64,000 nt of DNA from Blastococcus sp. TF02A-30 (GTDB lineage Bacteria; Actinomycetota; Actinomycetes; Mycobacteriales; Geodermatophilaceae): assembly GCF_003319185.1 (NCBI RefSeq), contig NZ_QOHJ01000008.1, positions 1 to 64,000 on the forward strand. Reading direction: 5' to 3'. A program made the position numbers and the translations under genes. Numbering within the stretch: position 1 is the first letter of the stretch; every line of letters begins with the position of its first letter. The notes beneath the pieces were generated by a model. The model saw only the letters and a list, made by a program, of their open reading frames with translations, was not told where the DNA came from and did not search any database. Shown here piece by piece: positions 50,366-56,954 of the stretch.

Positions 50366-52341
50366 GACGGCACCCCCGGCAGGTCGGGTGCGCGCGGCAC
50401 CGGGACGGCGGCGGCCGCCGGCTCGTCCGCGCGCCAGCCGCCGGCGGTGAGCTGCGCGGCCTCCAGCGGGCGGGAGAACACGTAGCCCTGCAGGTAGCGG
50501 TGGCCCATGTCGCGCAGCAGCGCCAGGGTCGCGGGGTTGGTGACGCCCTCGACGACGACCGGCAGGCCGAGGCTGGAACCCAGCTGCAGCACCGCGCGGC
50601 ACATGGCCCGGCGGGCGGGGTCGTGCTCGACGTTGGCCAGGAAGTACTGGTCCATCTTCAGCACGTCGACGGGCATGCCGACGAGGTAGGCCAGCGACGA
50701 CCAGCCGGTGCCGAAGTCGTCGACGGCGATCCGCACGCCGAGCCGGCGCAGCGCGGCGAGGTCCTCGATCACGTGCGCGTCGTCGAGCAGCACCGACTCG
50801 GTGATCTCGACGATCAGCCGCTTCGCGGGCAGGCCGCTGCTCTCCAGGGCCGCGAGCACGTCGGGCACGAGCTCCCCGCTGCGCACCTGGCGGGCGGAGA
50901 CGTTCACGGCGACGCCGAGCTGGTCGTCGATCGCGGCGACCGCGGCGCAGGCCTCGCGCAGCACCCAGCGGCCGACGTCGACGATGAGCGGCGACTCCTC
51001 TGCAAGGGGCACGAACTCGGCGGGGGAGACCTCGCCGAACAGCGGGTGGTGCCAGCGCAGCAGCGCCTCGACCGAGACGGTGCGGTGCATGACGACGTCG
51101 ACGACCGGCTGGAACACCAGGCGCAGCTCGCCGCGCTGCAGGGCGCCGTCGAGGTCGGTGCGCAGGGCGGTGCGGCGGTCCTGGGCGGTGCGCAGCGCGT
51201 CGTCGTAGCGGTGCACGGAGCCGGGCCCGGCCCGCCGGGCGCTGCGCAGGGCCAGGTCGCCGCGGCGCAGCGCCTCGCCCGGGTCCAGGTCGGCGGTCAG
51301 GGCGCTCAGCCCGGCGGCCGCGGTGAGGTGCAGGGTGCCGGTCTCGGTGGCCAGCGGGCCGACGGTGGCGATGAGGCGGGTGGCCACGGCCTCGGCGTCG
51401 GCGACCGAGCCGTCGACCAGCACGACGAAGTCGCCGTCGGTGCCGCGGGCCAGCCAGTCCTCGCCACGCAGCGCGCGGGTGAGCCGGGCGGTGAGCGCGC
51501 GCAGCGCCGTCGCCTCGGAGCCGGGGGTGAGCACGTCGGCGTCCCAGCCGTCGATGCTGATCAGCGCCAGGGAGGTGGGCCGGGGGCCGGCCGCCCGCTG
51601 CACCGCGCCGAGCCGGCGGACCAGCGCCGTGCGGTTCGGCAGCCCGGTCACCGGGTCGGTGAGCGAGAGCTCGAGCAGCTCGGAGTCGATCCCCGGCGAC
51701 GGCGCCCGGGAGGTGACGTCGCGGCAGTACAGGACGAGCGCACCGACGTCGGGGTCGGTGCGCAGGTCGCGGACGGTGGCCTGGATCAGCCGCCAGCGGC
51801 TGTCGACGTGCCGCACGCGGGCGGTGCGGACGGCGGCCTGCTCGGTGCCGGCCAGGGCGGCGAAGAAGACCGACCGGTCGTCGGGGTGGACGGCGTCGGG
51901 CAGCGGCATGCCGGCGAGGTCGTCGGGGTCCAGGCCCAGCAGGCCGACGACCGCCTCGGAGGCGAAGGTGACCCGGAGCCGGTCGTCGACGATGACGACG
52001 GGGTCGACGCTGCTCTTCACCAGCGTGCGGAACGAGCTCTCGCTGCGCTGCAGGGCGCCGGTGAGAGCGGTCTGGCGCTGCCAGAGCAGGGCCTGGAAGC
52101 CGATCAGGACGGCGAGGCCGAGCAGGGCGGCCAGCAGCCCGAGCGTCGTCGGCCGGGCGAGCACCGCGGCGAGGACGGCGAGCACCGCGATCCCGACCGC
52201 GAGCACGAGGAACCGCCCGGGGCGCCCGCTGCGGGGCGCCGCCGGGATCGCAGCCACGGGCTGCGCCTCGGGGGCGGGGGTCACGGTCTGGTGATCGGGA
52301 GGGCGTCGGCGGGGCTGCAGTCGGGGCGGCGGCGGTGTCAC
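50362..52341 (-). CDS. Membrane PAS protein with degenerate GGDEF and intact EAL domain
   Basis: A 659-residue protein. Two N-terminal helices (FLVLAVGIAVLAVLAAVLA; LGLLAALLGLAVLIGFQALL) precede a PAS domain (residues about 100-215). The GGDEF-like domain signature is RGTDGDFVVL (GGDEF lost). The EAL domain is complete: VSVEALLRWHHP, NVSARQ, VEITES, AVDDFGTGWSSL and VVVEGVTNP (Glu retained). Predicted c-di-GMP phosphodiesterase. It is coupled to the GGDEF-active protein that follows. Confidence 0.88.
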   Translation of the reverse strand: MTPPPPRLQPRRRPPDHQTVTPAPEAQPVAAIPAAPRSGRPGRFLVLAVGIAVLAVLAAVLARPTTLGLLAALLGLAVLIGFQALLWQRQTALTGALQRSESSFRTLVKSSVDPVVIVDDRLRVTFASEAVVGLLGLDPDDLAGMPLPDAVHPDDRSVFFAALAGTEQAAVRTARVRHVDSRWRLIQATVRDLRTDPDVGALVLYCRDVTSRAPSPGIDSELLELSLTDPVTGLPNRTALVRRLGAVQRAAGPRPTSLALISIDGWDADVLTPGSEATALRALTARLTRALRGEDWLARGTDGDFVVLVDGSVADAEAVATRLIATVGPLATETGTLHLTAAAGLSALTADLDPGEALRRGDLALRSARRAGPGSVHRYDDALRTAQDRRTALRTDLDGALQRGELRLVFQPVVDVVMHRTVSVEALLRWHHPLFGEVSPAEFVPLAEESPLIVDVGRWVLREACAAVAAIDDQLGVAVNVSARQVRSGELVPDVLAALESSGLPAKRLIVEITESVLLDDAHVIEDLAALRRLGVRIAVDDFGTGWSSLAYLVGMPVDVLKMDQYFLANVEHDPARRAMCRAVLQLGSSLGLPVVVEGVTNPATLALLRDMGHRYLQGYVFSRPLEAAQLTAGGWRADEPAAAAVPVPRAPDLPGVPS

Positions 52342-52430
52342 CCGTCCGGGTGGTGGTGGTCGTGCGTGGCGCGACGGCCGCGATCACCTGCCGACTTCGA
52401 GCACTCAGCGCGACACTTAGGCTGCTCTCC

Positions 52431-52934
52431 GTGGCAGAGCTCAGCATCCGGACGGCGACGGCGGCGGACGCCGACGCCGTCGGCCGCATCTACGCCCACT
52501 ACGTCGAGCACAGCGTGGCCACCTTCGACCTGGAGGTGCCCGGGCCCGGGTTCTGGCCGGCGAAGATGGCCGACCTGGTCGGCGCCGGGCTGCCGTTCCT
52601 GGTGGCCGAGGTCGATGGCGAGGTCGCCGGCTTCGCCTACGTGTCGCCGTGGCGGGCCAAGCGGGCCTACCGGCGCACGGTCGAGGACACGATCTACCTG
52701 GCGCCGGGTTACGAGGGCCGCGGCCTGGGCACGGCGCTGCTCTCGGCGCTGCTGGACCGCGCCCGCGAGGCCGGCTCGCGCGAGGTGATCGCGGTGGTCA
52801 CCGACAGCGGCGACGCCTCGATCCGGCTGCACACCTCGCTCGGGTTCGCCGAGGTCGGCCGGCTGCGGGCCGTCGGGTTCAAGCACGACCGCTGGCTGGA
52901 CACCGTGCTGCTGCAGGCCTCGCTGCACGGCTGA
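52431..52934 (+). CDS. GNAT acetyltransferase, phosphinothricin-acetyltransferase type
   Basis: A 167-residue GNAT enzyme starting at GTG 52431. It shows the family block ATAADADAVGRIYAHYVEHS, the N-acetyltransferase acceptor region and acetyl-CoA loop YEGRGLGTALLSALL, then the C-terminal FAEVGRLRAVGFKHDRWLDT typical of PAT/MddA. Acetylates a small amine such as phosphinothricin or methionine sulfoximine. True substrate unknown. Possibly leaderless: no SD before GTG. Confidence 0.9.
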   Translation: MAELSIRTATAADADAVGRIYAHYVEHSVATFDLEVPGPGFWPAKMADLVGAGLPFLVAEVDGEVAGFAYVSPWRAKRAYRRTVEDTIYLAPGYEGRGLGTALLSALLDRAREAGSREVIAVVTDSGDASIRLHTSLGFAEVGRLRAVGFKHDRWLDTVLLQASLHG

Positions 52935-53060
52935 GGTCCCCGCGCCTTCTTGCGGTTCTCTTGCGCTTTCCGCGCGGGTCCCGTGCGGCTGGGCGCGCAG
53001 TGTCGTCCCCGAGACCGGAGCGGACCCTCCCTCCGGCGGCACCTCGGGGGAGAGAACACC

Positions 53061-53678
53061 GTGAGCGCGACCATGAGCAGCACCGCCCGCCGGTCCACCG
53101 TGGCCAAGGTCGTCGGCACGATCGGCGTCGTCGGCGCCGCGGCCGCCGTCGCCGGCCTGGGCACGTTCGGTGGCTTCACCGCCTCGACGTCGCCGGTGGA
53201 CACGGCCGTGGACGCCGGCACGCTGTCGATCGACGTCTCGCAGGCGGGCAGCTCAGCGCCGATCCCGGCCACCGCCGGCCGGATCATGCCGGGGCAGACC
53301 TACTCCTTCCCGATGGACCTGCGCAACGGCGGCGACGTCGACCTGTCCCGCCTGGTCATCACCTCGCAGGCCAGCGCCTCCAGCAAGCTCGACAGCGACG
53401 CGGAGCACGGCCTGCAGCTGTCCGTGCGGTCGTGCGACGTCGACTGGGTCCGCAGCGGCGACGCGTGGAGCTGCGCCGGCGACGTCGTCGACCTGTACGC
53501 CGGGCCGGTCCTGGTCGACCAGGCGCTGACCGGCGCCCGCAGCCTGACCGCCGGCGGCGTGGACCACCTGCTCACCAGCGTCTCGCTGCCCACCACGGGC
53601 GGCAACGCGCTGCAGGGCGAGACCAGCACGCTGTCGGTCGTCTTCACCGGCACCCAGCGCGGCGGCACCGACCGCTGA
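53061..53678 (+). CDS. TasA/camelysin-like secreted protein
   Basis: A 205-residue exported protein starting at GTG 53061, with GGGGGAGA upstream. An N-terminal basic stretch and hydrophobic segment (VVGTIGVVGAAAAVAGLGTF) precede GGFTASTSPVDTAVDAGTLS, then MPGQTYSFPMDLRNGGDVDL, the pattern of the TasA/CalY (M73-like) family of cell-surface fibre proteins. Two Cys (RSCDVDWV; WSCAGDV) may form a disulfide. Function in this organism unknown. Confidence 0.75.
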   Translation: MSATMSSTARRSTVAKVVGTIGVVGAAAAVAGLGTFGGFTASTSPVDTAVDAGTLSIDVSQAGSSAPIPATAGRIMPGQTYSFPMDLRNGGDVDLSRLVITSQASASSKLDSDAEHGLQLSVRSCDVDWVRSGDAWSCAGDVVDLYAGPVLVDQALTGARSLTAGGVDHLLTSVSLPTTGGNALQGETSTLSVVFTGTQRGGTDR

Positions 53679-53691
53679 CGCCGCCTCCCGC

Positions 53692-53757
53692 GTGATCAGC
53701 CCGGGCCCGCCGGGCCCTCGCCGTTGAGCGAGGCCCCGGCGGGTCCGTCCTGATCAC
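53692..53757. terminator. Terminator hairpin between convergent genes
   Basis: Outer arms GTGATCAG and CTGATCAC (perfect) bracket an inner stem CCCGCCGGG/CCCGGCGGG plus CCTCG/CGAGG with a C-C mismatch. It overlaps the stop of the gene at 53754. Convergent position supports bidirectional termination. Confidence 0.75.
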
Positions 53758-54635
53758 CGCGCCATCGCGGCGCGGATCCGCCGCACCAGCTCCTCAGGCC
53801 GGCGCAGCTCGGTGGCGGTGACGAAGAGGCCCCGCCACCCTGCCGCGGCCAGCCGGGTGAGCCGCCGCCGGTCCCGGGCGAACTGCCCCCGCTCGCCGTG
53901 CCAGGCGCCGTCGTACTCGATGGCGATCCGGAGCTCCGGGTAGGCGAAGTCCACCCGCGCCACGAACCCGTCGGCATCGAACACCCGGAACTGGGCGACG
54001 GGCGCCGGCAACCCCGCGGACCGCAGGACCAGCCGCAGCCGGGTCTCCTGCGGCGACTCGGCCAGCCCGTCGGCCAGCGCGACCACCTCCCGGGCCAGCA
54101 GGCTGCCGCGGCACCGGGGCAGCGCCGCCACGGCGTCCCGGACGTCGGTCAGCGAGGCCAGGCCCGCGTCGACCAGCCGGTCGAGCAGCACGACGCCGTC
54201 CTCGAGCGGCCCGCGGCGGGCGAGGTCGACGGCGGTGCGGACCCGGCCGGTGCGGGGGAGCCCCCGCTGCGGGTGGACGACGTCGCCGTCCAGCGATGCT
54301 GCCCGGACGACGACGCCGCGACCAGGGTCCCAGCGAACCCCGGGCGGGAGCACCACCTCGACCGGGTCGTCGTCCGTGGCGAACTGCTCGCCCGCCCACA
54401 GCACGGCCGCGGTGAGCCCGCCGAAGACGGCGCCGGGCGGTGCGGCCACCCGGACGCCGCGGGCGCGGAGCACGTGCGTGAGCGGCAGGGCCGCGTCGGC
54501 GTAGACGTCACGGCGCAACCGGCGCCAGGCGGTGCTGCGCAGCTGATCGGCGGTGAGAAGCCCGGCCGCCACCGCCCGGGTGCCCCGGAACACGCGGCCG
54601 CGCAGGGCCGGTGGTCGGGCGGGCGGGACGGGCAC
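53754..54635 (-). CDS. AbiEi-like N-terminus with DUF559 endonuclease-like C-terminus
   Basis: A 293-residue protein. The N-terminal part (AVAAGLLTADQLRSTAWRRL, then RRDVYADAALPLT) resembles the AbiEi-antitoxin-type winged helix common in actinobacteria. The C-terminus carries the DUF559/Vsr-like motif ARVDFAYPELRIAIEYDGAW, with Asp and Glu residues of a PD-(D/E)xK-type nuclease. These stand-alone proteins are widespread and uncharacterised. Not accompanied by a toxin gene. Confidence 0.8.
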   Translation of the reverse strand: MPVPPARPPALRGRVFRGTRAVAAGLLTADQLRSTAWRRLRRDVYADAALPLTHVLRARGVRVAAPPGAVFGGLTAAVLWAGEQFATDDDPVEVVLPPGVRWDPGRGVVVRAASLDGDVVHPQRGLPRTGRVRTAVDLARRGPLEDGVVLLDRLVDAGLASLTDVRDAVAALPRCRGSLLAREVVALADGLAESPQETRLRLVLRSAGLPAPVAQFRVFDADGFVARVDFAYPELRIAIEYDGAWHGERGQFARDRRRLTRLAAAGWRGLFVTATELRRPEELVRRIRAAMAR

Positions 54636-54688
54636 CGACGGAGGGTGCCGGAACCGGGGGCCGGTGCGCGGACGTCGTCCACAGCCCG

Positions 54689-54754
54689 GTGATCACCGCG
54701 GACCCGCCGGGGCCTCGCAGCGGGACGAGACCCCGCTGCACCCGTGGTGATCAC
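54689..54754. terminator. Hairpin with GTGATCAC ends, upstream of gene at 53754
   Basis: GTGATCAC occurs at both ends (54689-54696 and 54747-54754) around an 8-bp stem GCAGCGGG/CCCGCTGC. The left part shares GACCCGCCGGGGCCTCG with the hairpin class at 14723 and 53692. It lies 54 bases upstream of a minus-strand gene start and may be a relic terminator or regulatory element. Confidence 0.5.
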
Positions 54755-54860
54755 GGCGGAACGCCGCCCCGCCGCCCGGCGTTGAGGAGGAGGCTGGCTC
54801 CAGCTCCGCCCTGAGATGCCGATGTACCGGTGTCGGGAGCTGCGCGAGCGAGGAGGACTG

Positions 54861-55061
54861 ATGGTGGAGTACCTGCGCCGGCTGCAGATGGAGCGGCCCG
54901 TGCTGTTCTGGGTCGTGGTGCTGGCCGGCTTCTACGTCGCCTTCCAGCTCCTGCTCTTCGTCGCCGCGGTCGTGCTCGGCCCGTTCTCGCTGCCGCCCTG
55001 GGCGCCGCTGGTCGCCGTCGTCGCCGTGCTGGTGATCATCGCCCGCCGGCAGCAGCGCTAG
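54861..55061 (+). CDS. Small two-helix membrane protein
   Basis: A 66-residue protein with an ideal GAGGAGG SD before ATG 54861. Helices: LFWVVVLAGFYVAFQLLLFV and WAPLVAVVAVLVIIARR, with a basic C-terminus. Ends in TAG. No family recognised. The next gene starts 15 bases later. Confidence 0.75.
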   Translation: MVEYLRRLQMERPVLFWVVVLAGFYVAFQLLLFVAAVVLGPFSLPPWAPLVAVVAVLVIIARRQQR

Positions 55062-55076
55062 CGGTACCGGCCGCGC

Positions 55077-55304
55077 ATGGACGGGGGACGTCGGGAGCAG
55101 GTGGCAGGTCCGGAGCGGGACTGGTCGCCGGGGCGGCTGCTCGCGGCCCGGGTGCTCGCGGGGGTGCTCGCGCTGGCCGTGGTCGTGCTGACCGTGGTCC
55201 TCGCGGTGGTGCTCGCCTTCCTCGAGTTCTGGCTGGCACCCGTCGCGGTGGTGGCCGTGCTGATCGCCGCCGCCGTCGTGCTCTGGTACGCCGGGCGCGC
55301 CTAA
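55077..55304 (+). CDS. Small membrane protein, second of a pair
   Basis: A 75-residue protein with two helices (LAGVLALAVVVLTVVLAVVL; FWLAPVAVVAVLIAAAVVLW). It is probably co-transcribed with the gene at 54861. Its TAA overlaps the stop of the convergent TetR gene. A short tandem TGACCGGCC repeat lies at the junction. Confidence 0.65.
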   Translation: MDGGRREQVAGPERDWSPGRLLAARVLAGVLALAVVVLTVVLAVVLAFLEFWLAPVAVVAVLIAAAVVLWYAGRA

Positions 55305-55876
55305 CCGGCCTGACCGGCCTGACCGGCCAGGCGGAGCAGCGCGGAGCGGATCTGGGCCGCATCCATCGGATCGGTGGACAGCGCGCTGTGCAGCACCAGC
55401 CCCTCGACCAGCGCGTCGACCTCCCGCGCGGTGACCGGGTCGAGGTGCCGCTCGAGGCTGCGCCGGCTGCGCTGCATCCACCCCTGGGTCACGGTCCGCA
55501 GCGCGGGCTCGCGGGCCGCGGCGGCGTACAGCTCGACGGCGAGGAGGAGGTCGCGCGGGGAGTCGAGCAGGTCGCCGGTGAGGTGCTCGACCAGGGCCTC
55601 CAGCGCCGCCGCCCGGTCGGGCGCCGCGCGCATGCGCTCGTCGAACCGCGCCGCGACGACGTCGACGTGCCGGGTGAAGGCCTCCGCCTGCAGCTCGGTC
55701 AGCGACGAGAAGTGGTAGGTCAGCGACCCGAGCGGGACGTCGGCGGCGCGGGCGATCGCCCGGTGGGTCGCCGCGGGCACCCCGTGCGCGGCGATGACCT
55801 CGAGCGCGGTGTCGACCAGGCGGTCGCGCCGGCCGGGGTCGTACCGGCGCGCCCGGCGGACCGGGGCGTCGGTCAT
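55301..55876 (-). CDS. TetR-family regulator (BetI-like)
   Basis: A 191-residue regulator. HTH region: VDTALEVIAAHGVPAATHRA, then ARAADVPLGSLTYHFSSLTE, typical of BetI-type TetR proteins, followed by a TetR_C_6-like domain. Its start overlaps the stop of the acetyltransferase gene at 55873, so regulator and enzyme are coupled. Confidence 0.88.
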   Translation of the reverse strand: MTDAPVRRARRYDPGRRDRLVDTALEVIAAHGVPAATHRAIARAADVPLGSLTYHFSSLTELQAEAFTRHVDVVAARFDERMRAAPDRAAALEALVEHLTGDLLDSPRDLLLAVELYAAAAREPALRTVTQGWMQRSRRSLERHLDPVTAREVDALVEGLVLHSALSTDPMDAAQIRSALLRLAGQAGQAG

Positions 55877-56454
55877 GCGTCCAGGTGCTTGACCACGCGG
55901 GCGGGGTTGCCGACGGCGACCACGTCGGCCGGGAGGTCCCTGGTGACGACGGCGCCCGCGCCGACGACGGTGTTCTCGCCGATGGTGACGCCGGGCAGCA
56001 CGATCGCCCCGCCGCCGAGCCAGACGTTGTCGCCGATGGTGATCGGCTGCGCCGCCTCCCACTTGTCCCGCCGCGGACCGGGCTCGACCGGGTGGGTGGG
56101 GGTCAGCAGCTGGACGTTCGGCCCGATCTGGACGTCGTCGCCGATGGTGATGGCCGCGACGTCGAGGGCGACCAGGCCGAAGTTGGCGAAGCAGCGCGCA
56201 CCGATGCGGATGTTGCTGCCGTAGTCGACGTAGAACGGCGGTCGCAGCTCGGTGCCCTCACCGATCTCGCCGAGCAGCTCCTCGAGCAGCTGCCGGCGCA
56301 GCGGGCCCTGGCGGACCGACGTCGCGTTGTAGGCGGCCATCAGGTCGAGCGACCGGGCCGAGGCCTCGGCGATCTCCGGGTCGTCGGCGATGTACAGGTC
56401 GCCGGCGAGCATCCGCTCGCGCATGGCCCGGGTGTCCTGCGCCTCGGTCGTCAT
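55873..56454 (-). CDS. Maltose O-acetyltransferase-type hexapeptide transferase
   Basis: A 193-residue left-handed beta-helix acetyltransferase. N-terminal Mac domain (MRERMLAGDLYIADDPEIAE), then hexapeptide repeats with catalytic His in LLTPTHPVEPGPR and ITIGDNVWLGGGAIVLPGVT. It transfers acetyl to maltose, glucose or a related sugar. Start ATG 56454. Confidence 0.9.
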   Translation of the reverse strand: MTTEAQDTRAMRERMLAGDLYIADDPEIAEASARSLDLMAAYNATSVRQGPLRRQLLEELLGEIGEGTELRPPFYVDYGSNIRIGARCFANFGLVALDVAAITIGDDVQIGPNVQLLTPTHPVEPGPRRDKWEAAQPITIGDNVWLGGGAIVLPGVTIGENTVVGAGAVVTRDLPADVVAVGNPARVVKHLDA

Positions 56455-56620
56455 AGGAACGACTGTACGCATCGGCGGACGGTGGGCCGTGCGGGTCGGG
56501 CCGGGCCGCCGGACGTCCAGCCGCGCCACGGCGCGGCCAGACGTCGGGCCACGCGGCTCGACGCCCGACGGATTTCGACCCCGAGTCGCGGACCGCCCGG
56601 ACACCCGCCACCATCTGCCC

Positions 56621-56878
56621 ATGACCTCCGTCCAGAGGCATGACGCAGCGCGATCCTCCCGGCCCGTCGACCGGGTCCGCGAGGAGCTGCGCCGCGTGGT
56701 GCTGCTGCTCGAGACCGCCGACGCCCTGGACCTGCGCGCCCGCCGCAGCACCGATCCGGTGCAGGCCGCGCAGCTGCACCAGCACGCGGAGGAACGCCGC
56801 CAGGAGGCCGCCCGCCTCCGCAGCCGGCTGGGCGCCCTGCGCCGGCAGTCGCCGGCGCGCCGACCCGCCTTCGGCTAG
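56621..56878 (+). CDS. Small coiled-coil protein, unknown
   Basis: An 85-residue, Arg/Glu/Ala-rich helical protein (VREELRRVVLLLETADALDL; QAAQLHQHAEERRQEAARLR). No recognised family or signal. Ends in TAG. It lies 76 bases upstream of fdhA on the same strand, but there is no evidence it belongs to that operon. It could be a chance frame. Confidence 0.5.
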   Translation: MTSVQRHDAARSSRPVDRVREELRRVVLLLETADALDLRARRSTDPVQAAQLHQHAEERRQEAARLRSRLGALRRQSPARRPAFG

Positions 56879-56954
56879 GGCCGGCAGGGGTTCCGGACGG
56901 GCGCGACACGCAATCGCGAGCGCCGTCGCGCCAACGGCCCGCAACGGTGGCAGA

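Noticed and set aside
47795-52489. Single 1564-codon minus-strand protein
   Set aside because: The upstream half is an alternative frame of the EAL gene at 50362-52341, which has clear domains. The true start of the second gene is GTG 50365.
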